62,126 nt of DNA from Prasinococcaceae sp. CCMP 1430 (GCA_013416795.1 RQSC01000010.1:310029-372154); one strand, 5' to 3'; numbered from the stretch's first letter, positions 1 through 10,806 are shown. Notes: generated by a model from the letters alone, not told the origin. A program made the numbers and translations.

Positions 1-228
1 AAAAATCCCGTAGAAAAAGAAAAAACAGAAGAGCAGAAGGGTCGGCCAAAAATGCTCTATTTGATTTTCTTATTCAACCCTCTCTGCAAAGTTGGTCATG
101 GTATTTCAGGCGTGGCATTGTGCAAAATTAGTACTTAGTACATTGTGTTTCCGCAAGAAAAGCCTAAGCAAGGAAAAACACCCTATACAAGTTAGTTCCA
201 CTTAAAATTATTCTAAACAAAACATAAC

Positions 229-1788
229 ATGAAAGTTCTTTCTTATTATCATCAACTTTATCCTTTGCTTTTACAAGAAGATTTACATAGCCTTACTTTA
301 GAAGCCTGGGTTGGGTCTTCAGATCCAATTAATAGCCTGACTTATAACTCTTGGCAACCAAAATGGAGTTTTATGCTTTTAAAGCGAGAAATAGCCAATA
401 TACGCGCTCAGTCCAATAAGTCTCATTTGTCGCCAATAGCTTTAAATACGCTATCTTGTATTTTAGTGATTTTGTGGGAATCTGATTGCAAACCAGACTG
501 GTTTTTTAGCCAGTTTCAACACCGGGGTACTTATACGGCTATGCACTCTGCTTTAGCTTGTTTGGAAGGACGCACAGATAGTCAACAATTAATGTTAAGA
601 ACACATTTACCGAGCTGTGTGCATCCAGAAATTTCAGTTCGATTGCTCCGTGACCATTTTTCAGATCTTCCTCTCTTGCATCTATTTCGTCAGATCCTCC
701 ATTTCAATCACGTGAATTTCTATAGCCAGAGATGGACTAAGCTGACTACCCTTTTGTGGAACCGTTGGGCACTGGAATTTGATTCTTTTTTCGACTTCAA
801 AATTTCTCAATTGATTAAGCCTGATTTTCATTCACTACAGTCTGCAAATTTGAGTAATTGCTACCGCAAGTTGGTTTATTTAACAGGTTGTTCTAAACTA
901 AGCTCTTCGGCCCATCAAGCCAATTATGGTATGTTGAATGTAGATCCAGGCTTGTGTTTTAATATTCCTGAGATCGCTCTCCAGTATATTCGTTGTGGTA
1001 ATGCTTGGAGCTTAAGTGTGGACCAGATCAGTAAAACATGTGCTCAACTTCCTAATCAAGGTTCTCGATGGTTAGAACAGCGGCTAGGCTATTATCATAC
1101 TTCTTCTTTATGGAGTTGGACAAAAGCCGGCCAAAAATGTGTCTTTTTTTTAGGATTTGCTTTGCAACTACAAGCTAAAGTCCTGTTTTGGTTTGCAAAA
1201 GAAACTGCTTGTTGGGTCCAAATGCTTGATATTCAAGAACGATTTTATGTACAAAGTCCAAATTGGTCTCTTTTTTACTGTTTAGAAAAACACTCATTTG
1301 CAAGCCATAAAAAAGGAGCTACCAGTCGATTCAACTGGAGTTTAAAAAGAGATGAAGAAATCCTGAAACGGTTTAAGCATCTCTGCAAGGTGCTTAGCCT
1401 TTATTATTATGCATCTAACAGTCAGCAATTACTGGCCCAACTAGTCTCTAGTCTGCGTTTTTCTTGTGCCAAAACTCTAGCCTTCAAGCATAAAACTAAT
1501 CTGCGAAGTATCTGGAAGCATTATGCCACAGCCTTGCCAAGATTCTGGCAACCAGTGTTGGAAGACTATTTGTTTTTCTCGAGCGTAAGTTCTATCAACC
1601 CCAAGATTCTTTCTGACTCGCGAATATGGTTTTTGGAATATGCACAAGTGGGTCTTTGTTGCTGGTTCTGTCTTTCTTTGCAAAGATCTGCCCATGTTGC
1701 TTTTCCGATCTTTGAGGTTTTTGAATCCTTTGCTTATAAGTATGAGAACAAACAGCGTATACATAAAAACCCATACACTGGCTTTTGA
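229..1788 (+). CDS. matK: maturase K, free-standing
   Basis: Group II intron maturase of 519 codons that helps splice plastid group II introns. The C-terminal third carries the maturase domain X pattern, with a lysine/histidine-rich segment after a conserved SCAKTLAFKHK-type motif near residues 420-435. The reverse-transcriptase part is degenerate, as usual for MatK. The ATG at 229 is the first in frame. matK normally lies inside the trnK-UUU intron, but no trnK exon flanks it here, and an intact intronless trnK-UUU lies at 5055. It therefore stands alone. Its likely targets in this window are the rpl2, rpl16, petB and petD introns (inference). Confidence 0.93.
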   Translation: MKVLSYYHQLYPLLLQEDLHSLTLEAWVGSSDPINSLTYNSWQPKWSFMLLKREIANIRAQSNKSHLSPIALNTLSCILVILWESDCKPDWFFSQFQHRGTYTAMHSALACLEGRTDSQQLMLRTHLPSCVHPEISVRLLRDHFSDLPLLHLFRQILHFNHVNFYSQRWTKLTTLLWNRWALEFDSFFDFKISQLIKPDFHSLQSANLSNCYRKLVYLTGCSKLSSSAHQANYGMLNVDPGLCFNIPEIALQYIRCGNAWSLSVDQISKTCAQLPNQGSRWLEQRLGYYHTSSLWSWTKAGQKCVFFLGFALQLQAKVLFWFAKETACWVQMLDIQERFYVQSPNWSLFYCLEKHSFASHKKGATSRFNWSLKRDEEILKRFKHLCKVLSLYYYASNSQQLLAQLVSSLRFSCAKTLAFKHKTNLRSIWKHYATALPRFWQPVLEDYLFFSSVSSINPKILSDSRIWFLEYAQVGLCCWFCLSLQRSAHVAFPIFEVFESFAYKYENKQRIHKNPYTGF

Positions 1789-2419
1789 TATAATTATGCT
1801 TTGCTTTCTTGTAATTAAAAAAGCACTTTTGTAGACCCAGCACTAAATATTTTAGTCTGATTTATCGTGTGGTCTTTATTTAACACGATATGAACATCTG
1901 AGACCAAGACTAAAGAATTGGTATTTACAGAACAAGCACTATTTTTAGAAGAACTATTTTGGGTCCTGTAAATAGAACAAAGCAAAACACAAAGATTGAA
2001 ACATCGAGTACAGCGCTTAAGCAAGATAAAAGATCCGCAAAGGTGTGCTTGGCTTCAATTATTCACTACAATTGAACCTAAGTCTAGATGCATTTGTTGA
2101 TATACCAAGATTATTTATGTCAGTTTCTACTTGTATTTCAGATGGAAATATTCACTGTCATCATTTTTTTTGCTTGTTTACCCTTTTAGGTTAAAAAAGT
2201 AAACACTTGTAACTCTGTGGTAGTATGGAAAAAACGGTGTTGCTGGAGTTATATCTACAAATAGGTGTAACTCCAGCAGCATATATCAGGTTTAATGCCG
2301 ATATGGAAATGTTTTGATATTAGATAAAAAAGATAGCTGCTTTTGGAATGTGAATGTTTTAGTAATATGACGACTATGGTATGAATGAAATTAGGCTTTC
2401 AAAAACAAATATACCTGGT
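1789..2419. other. spacer between convergent matK and ndhD
   Basis: No gene was found on either strand and no trnK 3' exon is present downstream of matK. The only clear structure is the inverted repeat at 2241-2278. Confidence 0.7.
2241..2278. terminator. stem-loop between matK and ndhD
   Basis: A perfect 11-bp inverted repeat (2241-2251 with 2268-2278) with a 16-nt loop lies between two convergent genes. In plastids such hairpins usually define and protect mRNA 3' ends. It could serve ndhD, matK or both. Confidence 0.6.
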
Positions 2420-4015
2420 TTAAGGCGCTTGTACCAGAGATAGTCTGGATTGCGGGTTATTAGAAGAAAATATAGTTGAGTTTGATCTAGTTTTATTTTG
2501 TACTGTGTATCTTGGGGCTGATTCAGATAAAGCTACGACTGCTTGTGTCTTAGTACTCCAAAGTGGCAATATTAAGTTCGGGTAAAGACCCAATCCAACA
2601 ATCGGAAGACATAAAGAGGTTAAGATAAAGACCTCGCGTGGCCCAGAGTCTAAGGACATAGATGGCCAAAAGCGTGTTTGACGATGTCCATAGAACATCT
2701 GTCGAAGCATAGATAAAAGATAAATTGGAGTCAGAATAATTCCAATGGCCTCGATAGTAGTTACAATGGCTCGAAATGATATCGAGTAAAACGTGCTGGT
2801 AACCAAACCCAAAAAGACCATAAGTTCGGCTACAAAACCACTCATGCCTGGTAAGGCTAAAGAAGCCATGGAAGCCACACTAAGCATGGCAAACATTTTA
2901 GGCATTTGCAAAGCCCAAGAACCCATCTCTTCTAAAATAAGCGTTCGCGTGCGGTCATAACTAGTGCCTGCTAAAAAGAAGAGTGCCGCGCCAATCAAAC
3001 CATGGGAAATCATTTGTAGCATGGCCCCACTAAGACCGAGATCAGAAAGTGAGCCAATCCCAACCATGACGAAGCCCATATGGGAAACTGAAGAGTAAGC
3101 TATTCGCCGCTTCAGGTTACGTTGTGCCAGAGAAGTTAGTGCAGCATACACAATTTGAGCCGCTCCTAAAATAACTAGCCAAGGAGCAAATAAGCTGTGG
3201 GCGTGTGATAAGAGTTCCATGTTTAGCCTAATTAAGCCGTATCCACCCATTTTCAGTAGAATGCCTGCCAAAAGCATACATGTGCTGTAATGAGCTTCAC
3301 CATGTGTATCTGGTAACCAAGTGTGTAAAGGAAAAGCAGGCAATTTCACTGCATAAGTGATTAGGAAACCAAAATACAGTAATACTTCTAAACTCAGGGG
3401 GTAGGTTTTAGAAGCTAAAGTTTCAAAGTCTAAAACTGGCTTCTCTGAACCCCACAAACTCATAGTGAGACCTGCAACTAATAGAAAAATGGAACCTCCT
3501 GCCGTATACAAGATAAATTTGGTGGCTGAGTATAATCGTCTTTTGCCCCCCCACATGCACAAGAGTAAATAAACTGGAACTAGTTCAAGCTCCCACATGA
3601 AGAAAAAGAGCAATATATCTTGAGAAGCAAATAGTCCGAGTTGCCCACTGTACATAGCGAGCATTAAAAAATAAAACAGCCTTGGATTACGGGTCACCGG
3701 CCAAGCAGCTAAAGTAGCCAAGGTAGTGACAAAGCCAGTCAGTAAAAAAAGCCCCACCGATAGTCCATCAATACCTAATCGCCAGTGAAAACCAATTGGT
3801 TCAATCCATTGGTAACTCTCTGTCAATTGTATTGCTGTGCTTCCTAAGCTATAAAAAGAGCCAAACACATAAGTCATCAGAAGAAGGTCTAAGAGGCAGA
3901 TACCCAAAGCATACCAGCGGACCAAATGATTCCCTGCTTTAGGCAAAAATGGAATGCATAAACCAGCACAGACCGGAAATAGCACAATTGTTGTTAACCA
4001 AGGGAAATGCATCAT
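2420..4015 (-). CDS. ndhD: NAD(P)H dehydrogenase subunit D (NDH-1 chain 4)
   Basis: Membrane proton-pumping subunit of the thylakoid NDH complex, which works in cyclic electron flow around photosystem I. The 531-residue product is strongly hydrophobic and has family signatures including [35 protein letters not shown] and [11 protein letters not shown]. It begins MMHFPWL; the first methionine matches the spacing to FPWL seen in homologues, so 4015 was chosen over 4012. It lies downstream of psaC on the same strand, as in land plants. The ndhE-G-I-A-H genes that normally accompany psaC are not in the window. Confidence 0.96.
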   Translation of the reverse strand: MMHFPWLTTIVLFPVCAGLCIPFLPKAGNHLVRWYALGICLLDLLLMTYVFGSFYSLGSTAIQLTESYQWIEPIGFHWRLGIDGLSVGLFLLTGFVTTLATLAAWPVTRNPRLFYFLMLAMYSGQLGLFASQDILLFFFMWELELVPVYLLLCMWGGKRRLYSATKFILYTAGGSIFLLVAGLTMSLWGSEKPVLDFETLASKTYPLSLEVLLYFGFLITYAVKLPAFPLHTWLPDTHGEAHYSTCMLLAGILLKMGGYGLIRLNMELLSHAHSLFAPWLVILGAAQIVYAALTSLAQRNLKRRIAYSSVSHMGFVMVGIGSLSDLGLSGAMLQMISHGLIGAALFFLAGTSYDRTRTLILEEMGSWALQMPKMFAMLSVASMASLALPGMSGFVAELMVFLGLVTSTFYSISFRAIVTTIEAIGIILTPIYLLSMLRQMFYGHRQTRFWPSMSLDSGPREVFILTSLCLPIVGLGLYPNLILPLWSTKTQAVVALSESAPRYTVQNKTRSNSTIFSSNNPQSRLSLVQAP

Positions 4016-4130
4016 AATGTGGCGAAGAGGGGGGGGTTGATAACGTTCCTGTCATGCGATCAGCAGTTTCCAGAATAGCCAAGACCTCTAGGCTGAGATG
4101 TCTTTTTAATGGCCACTCACTAAGTCAGAT

Positions 4131-4175
4131 AGAAAAGGCTTTCGCTAGCTTTATCAGCTGGTAAAAGCCTTTTCT
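4131..4175. terminator. stem-loop downstream of psaC
   Basis: A 12-bp perfect inverted repeat (4131-4142 with 4164-4175) lies 65 nt past the psaC stop. It is probably the 3' processing and stability hairpin of psaC mRNA, separating it from ndhD. Confidence 0.6.
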
Positions 4176-4240
4176 ATGCATCACCAGGAGCTTTTTTTGT
4201 AAAGCCCTGATCTTTTTGAGCATAATTCCGCTTGCAAGAA

Positions 4241-4504
<264 letters not shown>

Positions 4505-4653
4505 TTAGAACTTCAGAGACATTAACTTCAATGATCGGACCAGACAGGCTGCTTAAGCCTGAAAACACTTAGCTCTACCTGCCCTTCTAAACATATCATA
4601 CCACATCTTAGACGGCTACAGAGACCTTAAAATAGAATAAAAAGCCATAGCCG

Positions 4654-4750
4654 TACCTTGTACCTTGTACCTTGTACCTTCTACCTTGTACCTTGTACCT
4701 TGTACCTTGTACCTTGTACCTTCTACCTTCTACCTTCTACCTTCTACCTT
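4654..4750. repeat. 7-bp tandem repeat, about 14 copies
   Basis: Thirteen full copies plus six bases of the unit TACCTTG or TACCTTC run without interruption. The last base alternates between G and C in blocks (GGGCGGGGGCCCC), which suggests slippage expansion of two unit variants. Confidence 0.95.
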
Positions 4751-4792
4751 AGCTATTCTTTACTTCTGGTCATCCTTTACTTTGTGTTCCAT

Positions 4793-4828
4793 CAGTAAGT
4801 CAGTAAGTCAGTAAATCAGTAAGTCAGT
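4793..4828. repeat. 8-bp tandem repeat, 4.5 copies
   Basis: The unit CAGTAAGT is repeated four times, with one copy as CAGTAAAT, followed by CAGT. Confidence 0.9.
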
Positions 4829-5054
4829 TGGTTGCTAAAAAAATTCTTTTTTCTATGCAGAAGTACAAAAGGGAGGGACTTAAGGGCTGAGTTTCAAAAT
4901 CATGAATATTGGGTTTTACATCCATAGATAGAGGATCATGTCCCTAGCCAAGAGATAGACTAATGTCGTGCTTTTTGTACTAAAGAAAAATTTGGCAAGT
5001 GTTAGTATGCTGTTGTACATTCTTGTGCCCCAACTGTGCTTGATTCCGAGCCAA

Positions 5055-5126
5055 GTCCTAGTAGCTCAGTGGTAGAGCTATCGACTTTTAATCGACAGGT
5101 CGTAGGTTCGAACCCTACCTAGGGCA
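5055..5126 (+). tRNA. trnK-UUU: tRNA-Lys (UUU), intronless
   Basis: A 72-nt cloverleaf with anticodon loop CTTTTAA (anticodon UUU). The acceptor pairs GTCCTAG with CTAGGGC, including one T-G wobble at position 2-71. It has no intron, unlike the land-plant gene, which hosts matK. It is nearly identical to the tRNA at 49807, differing only at position 2 and at anticodon position 34. Confidence 0.95.
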
Positions 5127-5384
5127 TTTTTAGGTCTTTTTCTTGAATGTAAGCAGAAGTATAGACCTTGTGATTCATCCTAGCTTTGTGTAAGATAACT
5201 TGGGCTTGGCTTTATCAGGTGCTCTGCCAGACTCATGCTTGAAGACAGCAAATAGTGTTCTTTTGGCTATAAGAGCATATATCATCGGGCTGCTGACTAT
5301 TTCTGCTTCTGGGCAATGTGAAGCAGAGTGGTGGAAGTGTGTAAGCAAAATTAATCAGAACTTAGTTGCTTGGGATAAAATGAT

Positions 5385-6449
5385 ATGAGTAATACTGTAG
5401 ATAGACCTACTCTTCAACGTCCAGTATTTCCTTTTACTGCTATTGTTGGCCAGGAAGAAATGAAGTTGGCTCTTCTTCTCAATGTAGTAGATCCTAAAAT
5501 TGGCGGAGTGATGATTATGGGCGACCGTGGAACTGGAAAATCTACCACGGTCAGAGCTTTGGTCGATCTTTTGCCAGAGATTGAGGTCGTTGCTGACGAT
5601 CCCTTTAATTCCGATCCTCGAGATCCTGAATTAATGAGCGAGGAAGTTCGAGAGAGGATCACTGCCGATCAACCTCTTTCGGTAATTAGTACAAAAATTT
5701 CTATGGTTGATCTTCCTTTGGGTGCTACCGAAGACCGAGTTTGTGGCACTATTGATATAGAGAAAGCTTTGACCGAAGGAATTAAAGCTTTTGAACCTGG
5801 TCTTTTAGCTAAAGCCAACCGAGGCATTTTATACGTAGACGAGGTAAATCTGTTAGATGATCATTTGGTCGATGTGCTTTTGGATGCTGCGGCTTCTGGG
5901 TGGAATACTGTAGAGCGAGAAGGCATTTCTATCTCACATCCAGCACGATTTATTTTAATTGGTTCAGGAAATCCTGAAGAGGGTGAACTTCGTCCACAAT
6001 TGCTAGACCGCTTTGGCATGCACGCGCAAGTAGGGACAGTTAAAGATCCTGAATTACGAGTGAAAATTGTAGAAGAAAGATCGAGTTTTGATCGCGATCC
6101 AGGAGCCTTTCGTACCGCTTATAGGGTACCCCAAGACCATCTTCGAGAGCAAATTAGTCACTCTCGAGAGCGCCTAAGTCAAATTCATTTAGACTATGAT
6201 CTGAGAGTAAAAATCTCTCAAGTCTGTGCCGAGCTCAATGTCGACGGGCTGCGAGGTGATATTGTCACTAATCGAGCTGCAAAAGCCCTTGCAGCTTTAG
6301 GCGATCGCTCTGAGGTCACAGTCAAAGACATTTGGACCGTGATCCCATTATGTCTTCGGCATAGATTGCGTAAAGATCCTTTAGAATCGATTGATTCTGG
6401 ATTGTTAGTGCAAGAAAAATTTAGCAAGGTGTTTGGATATAGTACTTAA
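5385..6449 (+). CDS. chlI: magnesium chelatase ATPase subunit I
   Basis: AAA+ ATPase subunit of magnesium chelatase, which inserts Mg2+ into protoporphyrin IX as the first committed step of chlorophyll synthesis. The protein has 354 residues. Walker A is GDRGTGKST (residues 46-54); the Walker B region [12 protein letters not shown] lies near residue 150; a [17 protein letters not shown] sensor/arginine-finger stretch follows. The gene is plastid-encoded in many algae but nuclear in most land plants, which supports an algal origin. It lies between trnK-UUU and trnL-UAG and is transcribed with them. Confidence 0.97.
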   Translation: MSNTVDRPTLQRPVFPFTAIVGQEEMKLALLLNVVDPKIGGVMIMGDRGTGKSTTVRALVDLLPEIEVVADDPFNSDPRDPELMSEEVRERITADQPLSVISTKISMVDLPLGATEDRVCGTIDIEKALTEGIKAFEPGLLAKANRGILYVDEVNLLDDHLVDVLLDAAASGWNTVEREGISISHPARFILIGSGNPEEGELRPQLLDRFGMHAQVGTVKDPELRVKIVEERSSFDRDPGAFRTAYRVPQDHLREQISHSRERLSQIHLDYDLRVKISQVCAELNVDGLRGDIVTNRAAKALAALGDRSEVTVKDIWTVIPLCLRHRLRKDPLESIDSGLLVQEKFSKVFGYST

Positions 6450-6464
6450 AATAGTATCCTCGGT

Positions 6465-6529
6465 TTTGGTGAGTTCAAAAAAAACCTAGCCCAAATGACT
6501 CGGCTAAATTCTTTTCTGAACTCACCAAA
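6465..6529. terminator. stem-loop downstream of chlI
   Basis: A 13-bp perfect inverted repeat (6465-6477 with 6517-6529) starts 15 nt after the chlI stop, with a 39-nt intervening segment. It is a probable mRNA 3' end structure. Confidence 0.5.
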
Positions 6530-6675
6530 GTCTAAAAAAACTTTCAGCACAGCAGAACTACTACATGTTTTCATCATATCTCAAGCTTAAATACACAAAC
6601 ACAAAGGGCAGAAGGGCCTACGTATGGTTGACATATCTAGGTCTTTGGTGATATTATGTGTCTACGGACAGATAA

Positions 6676-6755
6676 GCCGCCATGGTGAAATTGGTAGACA
6701 CGCTGCTCTTAGGAAGCAGTGCTAGAGCATCTCGGTTCGAGTCCGAGTGGCGGCA
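6676..6755 (+). tRNA. trnL-UAG: tRNA-Leu (UAG)
   Basis: An 80-nt class II tRNA with a long variable arm, acceptor GCCGCCA/TGGCGGC and anticodon loop CTTAGGA (UAG). It sits just upstream of ccsA, as in land-plant plastomes. Confidence 0.96.
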
Positions 6756-6918
6756 TGTGGCTACATGTTTTCTGAATTTAGTATTTTAACTCCTTGGTTT
6801 TTACGTATCCTTTGCAACCAACAGGAAATGAATTTTGTTCAAGGAAGACTTGACCCTCCTTTGTCTGTGAAGGTCTGCGCTATTCATGACTGACAGCTAG
6901 CATTTTCTTTTACCCATT

Positions 6919-7887
6919 ATGACATTGGCAATTTTGGAAGCATTTTTGACCCCTTTCGGCCTAATAACCCTTTTGCTAGCCACGCTATTGCTGTGGGCTA
7001 GCCCGATTCTAGCTCATGACAAAAGAGTTTTGTTCTTCCACAAGATAGCCGCAACCTTAGCTAATGCCAGTATTACTGGACTACTGCTACTTCGATGGCT
7101 TATATCAGGACATCTTCCAATTAGTAATCTTTACGAATCAACAATGTTTTTGTCTTGGAATTTGACTTTGCTCCATCTTGTGCTGTCGCACAAAAAAATC
7201 CAGCCCTGGATAGGGCCAGTGCTAATACCAAGCGCCACTTTAATATATGCATTTACTACCTTCGCTTTGCCGACCAAAATGCAACAGTCTACCCTCCTTG
7301 TGCCAGCCTTACAATCTAACTGGTTGATGATGCATGTAAGCATGATGATGCTTAGCTATGGAGCTCTTCTATCCGGATCTTTGCTGGCAGTAACTCTTCT
7401 GATCGTCAAACGTCTGCTGGTCGCAAAAGAATCTTATTTGAGTGTATGGGGACAGCCTTTCTTCTCAGCCCAGGAAAAAAGGAGTTTGACTATTAGCCCC
7501 AGTCTAACTTTTCACTATGCAAATTACTTCTTACAGATAGAATTAGCATGTTTGAAGGTCCGACAAGAAGCCTTAACAGAACAGCTGGACCATTGGAGTT
7601 ATAGAACTATTGGCATAGGATTTCCACTTTTAACTGTCGGTATTCTTTCCGGAGCGGTGTGGGCCAATGAGGCCTGGGGGTCTTATTGGACATGGGATCC
7701 TAAAGAAGTCTGGGCCTTAGTTACTTGGTTAACTTTCGCAGCCTATTTACATATCCGCCTAAGGCAAGGATGGGAAGGCGAAAAGCCTGCCATCCTTGCC
7801 TCTGTAGGTTTTTTTGTGGTGTGGGTCTGTTACTTGGGTGTAAACCTCCTTGGCCGTGGCCTGCATAGTTATGGATGGATTCAGTAA
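6919..7887 (+). CDS. ccsA: cytochrome c biogenesis protein, haem attachment (System II)
   Basis: Polytopic thylakoid protein that, with Ccs1, delivers and ligates haem to apocytochromes f and c6 in the lumen. The 322-residue product has the tryptophan-rich haem-handling motif WGSYWTWDPKEVWALVTW at residues 253-270. Candidate conserved histidines are H139 in the NWLMMHV segment and H316 in GLHSYG. Hydrophobic segments run throughout. The start at 6919 gives a length normal for the family. A likely client, cytochrome f, is encoded by petA at 24388. Confidence 0.95.
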   Translation: MTLAILEAFLTPFGLITLLLATLLLWASPILAHDKRVLFFHKIAATLANASITGLLLLRWLISGHLPISNLYESTMFLSWNLTLLHLVLSHKKIQPWIGPVLIPSATLIYAFTTFALPTKMQQSTLLVPALQSNWLMMHVSMMMLSYGALLSGSLLAVTLLIVKRLLVAKESYLSVWGQPFFSAQEKRSLTISPSLTFHYANYFLQIELACLKVRQEALTEQLDHWSYRTIGIGFPLLTVGILSGAVWANEAWGSYWTWDPKEVWALVTWLTFAAYLHIRLRQGWEGEKPAILASVGFFVVWVCYLGVNLLGRGLHSYGWIQ

Positions 7888-8008
7888 GCTGTACCCTTTA
7901 GACAAAAGCGGATATTTGTTAACTCAGTGCTTTGAGTCCAGGCTGGGTCTAAAGATAAAACCACACTGACATCCTAAAGGTAAGACAAATACTAATGTTC
8001 TCGAGATT

Positions 8009-8119
8009 TTAAAGAATCTCATCTTGCTCAATATACAAAAACAATGAAGCCATGGTAATGGCTGGAAAGACCAGCCCTACCAAGGGTACTAAAATAGAGG
8101 GAAGATAAGAAGCAACCAT
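8009..8119 (-). CDS. psaI: photosystem I subunit VIII
   Basis: A 36-residue single-span photosystem I subunit that helps organise PsaL. The translation begins [18 protein letters not shown] and ends in YIEQDEIL, closely matching the family. It lies downstream of accD on the same strand, preserving the accD-psaI order of land plants. Confidence 0.95.
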   Translation of the reverse strand: MVASYLPSILVPLVGLVFPAITMASLFLYIEQDEIL

Positions 8120-8382
8120 GATGTGAGTTCCTTAGTAATAGGCCCTGTCACAAAGGCAGAGCGTGAATAAAAGAAAAGATCTGAAGCAAAGGAAAAGGTC
8201 TTGTTTATAGGAGGGTTGAGACCTTGTTTGGGCTAAACAATCAGTCACACAGCGAGCTTGAGTGGGTATCCTTGGGATTGTAACACAAGTCAGCCTGAGG
8301 AAAAATAGCTCCGGAAGATTCGAAATCCTAATATTCTCTATTTCTAGACCTAGAAGAAGCAGCCTAGCATGTTTTTGAGTCG

Positions 8383-8913
8383 TTAAAACGAACAGATCAA
8401 AAATAGACCTACGCAAATTTCAGCATCACGGTCTAACCTCCCAATTCCGAATAAGATTAACAGGCTGGGACGACTCATAGCATCTCTTTTCTTGAATAGA
8501 ATGATTGACGCAGAGATGGGCTTAAATTTATGCTTGTTGACACTCGCATGCAATTCAATTGTATCTTGCAAAAAGGATTGATACGCTAAAGGCACCGGGT
8601 GCCGAATTTGTTGAATTTTTAGATTTTCACAGAATTCTCGATTGTTTTCATTCTGAGGTAATGTTTCTGAGGTTTTGTGAGCGGTGATAAGAGCTGGCAA
8701 TTCCCTGGAGGCAGCTAATGATGCATAATTTTTTTGATTGCATAAAAATGCGTACATAATTGTGAAAAGTACGCTTAAGGCCATTGTCTCATAAAATTTA
8801 TATAACCAGTCAAAGTTTCTCTTATTCATATCAATAGAATATCTTTTATTGTATGGCACTGATCTAAGTGGACAAGTTGAAGTGTTATTGAAACTTGTCC
8901 ACTTAGATCGCAT
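8383..8913 (-). CDS. hypothetical ORF between accD and psaI
   Basis: An open frame of 176 codons from the first ATG, or 147 from an internal ATG at 8829. It shows no family resemblance I recognise. One hydrophobic stretch follows the second methionine (MALSVLFTIMYAFLC). The first ATG lies inside the 18-bp accD stem-loop, so the shorter form is more plausible. No SD sequence is visible at either start. It may be a lineage-specific gene or a chance ORF in the accD-psaI spacer. Confidence 0.25.
   Translation of the reverse strand: MRSKWTSFNNTSTCPLRSVPYNKRYSIDMNKRNFDWLYKFYETMALSVLFTIMYAFLCNQKNYASLAASRELPALITAHKTSETLPQNENNREFCENLKIQQIRHPVPLAYQSFLQDTIELHASVNKHKFKPISASIILFKKRDAMSRPSLLILFGIGRLDRDAEICVGLFLICSF
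8861..8909. terminator. 18-bp stem-loop downstream of accD
   Basis: A perfect 18-bp inverted repeat (8861-8878 with 8892-8909) with a 13-nt loop begins 39 nt past the accD stop. It is a strong candidate for the accD mRNA 3' end. Confidence 0.7.
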
Positions 8914-8948
8914 TAAATGATCGTGACTTAATTGTAGCTCAAGATGGT

Positions 8949-9896
8949 CTATTCGTCTACTTTTTTAAAAGAAGATAGGCTTGAAACGGGGGCGATGAAA
9001 GGAAGCTGCCCGGAAAAAGTGCGAGGAGCACTGCTATAAAGTTCAAACAACTCTCCGAGCACACCCTTGAGGATAGCACGGGGCACAATCAGATCGAGCA
9101 AACCATGTTTGAAGAGAGATTCAGCAACCTGAAAACCATCTGGCACTTCTTGGCGCAAAGTCTGTTCAATTACCCTTTTGCCTGCGAAAGCAATATATGC
9201 TCGCGGTTCAGCTATAATTATGTCTCCGAGCATACCGAAGCTTGCTGTGACTCCCCCAGTGGTAGGATAAGTCAGGATCGAGATATACAAAAGTCTGTTT
9301 CGAATTTGATGAATTTGTAACACCGCTGCGATTTTAGCCATCTGCATTAGGCTTAAGGTTCCTTCTTGCATCCGGGCGCCTCCTGAAGCACAAATAATAA
9401 TTACGGGCAAGGCCTTTGTGGTGGCATATTCCACAAGTCGGGTAATTTTTTCTCCTACAACTGAGCCCATACTTCCACCCATAAATTGAAAATCCATGAC
9501 TCCTAAAGCTACAGTTAAACCGCGTAATTTTCCAGTACCTGTTTGTATCGCATCCGTCAATCCTGTACGTATTTGATTTTCTTCTAAACGATCCTCGTAG
9601 CTTTGCTCATCCACAAATCCTAGTAGATCTTGAGAAAGCATATTTTCATCCATAGGCGTCCATGTACCACTGTCAATAAGTAACTCAATTCTTTCACTAC
9701 TGTTCATTTCTAAGTGGTAACCACATTCTTTACAAATTCGTTGATGCTGTTTTAAAAATCTAACATAAAGCATACTTTCGCAATTATCACATTGAGTCCA
9801 TAACCCTTCGCTTGGATCAGACTCTGGATACTTGGGTTTAGGAGTAGTAAGCATTTTTAACCTACGTTTTTCTTCAAACCAATCTGCTAAAGACAT
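8949..9896 (-). CDS. accD: acetyl-CoA carboxylase carboxyltransferase beta subunit
   Basis: Carboxyltransferase beta subunit of the prokaryotic-type acetyl-CoA carboxylase, making malonyl-CoA for stromal fatty acid synthesis. The 315-residue product is compact. An N-terminal zinc ribbon has cysteines 36, 39, 55 and 58. The crotonase-like core includes the [14 protein letters not shown] and [10 protein letters not shown] motifs. An AAGGAG sequence precedes the ATG. It lacks the long N-terminal extension common in angiosperm AccD and is close to bacterial size. Confidence 0.96.
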   Translation of the reverse strand: MSLADWFEEKRRLKMLTTPKPKYPESDPSEGLWTQCDNCESMLYVRFLKQHQRICKECGYHLEMNSSERIELLIDSGTWTPMDENMLSQDLLGFVDEQSYEDRLEENQIRTGLTDAIQTGTGKLRGLTVALGVMDFQFMGGSMGSVVGEKITRLVEYATTKALPVIIICASGGARMQEGTLSLMQMAKIAAVLQIHQIRNRLLYISILTYPTTGGVTASFGMLGDIIIAEPRAYIAFAGKRVIEQTLRQEVPDGFQVAESLFKHGLLDLIVPRAILKGVLGELFELYSSAPRTFSGQLPFIAPVSSLSSFKKVDE

Positions 9897-10254
9897 AGAA
9901 AACTCCTTGAATTAGAATAAACCAAACCATACAGCACCTCTGAAAATGACATGCTGATTAGTGGACTAATAATATCATAGAGGCTAGACTTCTGTTTGCC
10001 AAGTTTTTTAATCTACCAAATTCTTTCATCGCATAAAAGAAATACAAAACATTTCAATATGAGATTTAGAGTTTTTAAACTATCTTCTGTATTTTTGGAA
10101 AGCCAAACCAATTTCTCATTTTGCAAACAGATTCGATATACTTTGGAGCCTATTGCTTTCAGAAGGAATTGACTTGATAATCTGGCATTTGTAACGCTTG
10201 CACAAACTGAAAGCGGTTTGCTGAATGAGTATAAAGAAAGGAGATGTAAAATTA

Positions 10255-10806
10255 ATGGACGAAGAATTTGAAGCGTTGTGGATAAAACCTGTGATCGGCT
10301 CAAATAAATTAAGCAATTGGCTTTGGGCTATTTTTCTTTTCGCAGGGTCAGTCGGTTTTTTGCTTGCTGGGCTTTCAAGCTATGCCAGGAAAGATCTCCT
10401 GCCAGTTTTGTCTTCGGAAGGCATTCAATTTGCTCCCCAAGGTTTAGTAATGTGTTTTTACGGTATCGGAGGATGTTCATTAAGCTTGTACTTAAGCTCG
10501 ATGATTTTTTGGGCAATAGGTAGTGGTTATAATGAGTTTGACCGTCGAGAAGGCGTTATTTCCCTCTTTCGTTGGGGCTTTCCTGGAAAAAATCGGCGTA
10601 TCCGAATACGTTTTTTAGTAGAAGATATTCAAGCCGTAAGGCTTAAAGTCGAAGAAGGATGGAATTCAGGTCGGAAACTGTCTGTGAAAATGACGGATGA
10701 GCAAGAAATTGCATTAATGCCCTTAGCTGATTCTCTAAGTCTTCGAGAAGCAGAAGAACAAGCAGCACAACTAGCTAAGTTTTTACGAGTCCCAATGATT
10801 ACTTAA
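10255..10806 (+). CDS. ycf4: photosystem I assembly protein Ycf4
   Basis: Thylakoid protein that scaffolds photosystem I assembly. The ATG at 10255 gives 183 residues, near the family length, and has an AAAGGAG sequence at 10237-10243. An upstream in-frame ATG at 10225 would add ten residues and would place that ribosome site inside the coding region. Two hydrophobic segments occur in the first 90 residues, followed by the conserved FRWGFPGKNRRIRIRF region and the LAKFLRVP C-terminus. It is followed by cemA on the same strand, as in land plants. Confidence 0.93.
   Translation: MDEEFEALWIKPVIGSNKLSNWLWAIFLFAGSVGFLLAGLSSYARKDLLPVLSSEGIQFAPQGLVMCFYGIGGCSLSLYLSSMIFWAIGSGYNEFDRREGVISLFRWGFPGKNRRIRIRFLVEDIQAVRLKVEEGWNSGRKLSVKMTDEQEIALMPLADSLSLREAEEQAAQLAKFLRVPMIT

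Noticed and set aside
5200-5388. 62-codon plus-strand frame immediately before chlI
   Set aside because: It starts at a TTG, overlaps the chlI start and has no recognisable family; the chlI ATG at 5385 gives the correct N-terminus.
8132-8416. 94-codon minus-strand frame near psaI
   Set aside because: It overlaps the end of the longer hypothetical frame, has no SD sequence and shows no recognisable features.
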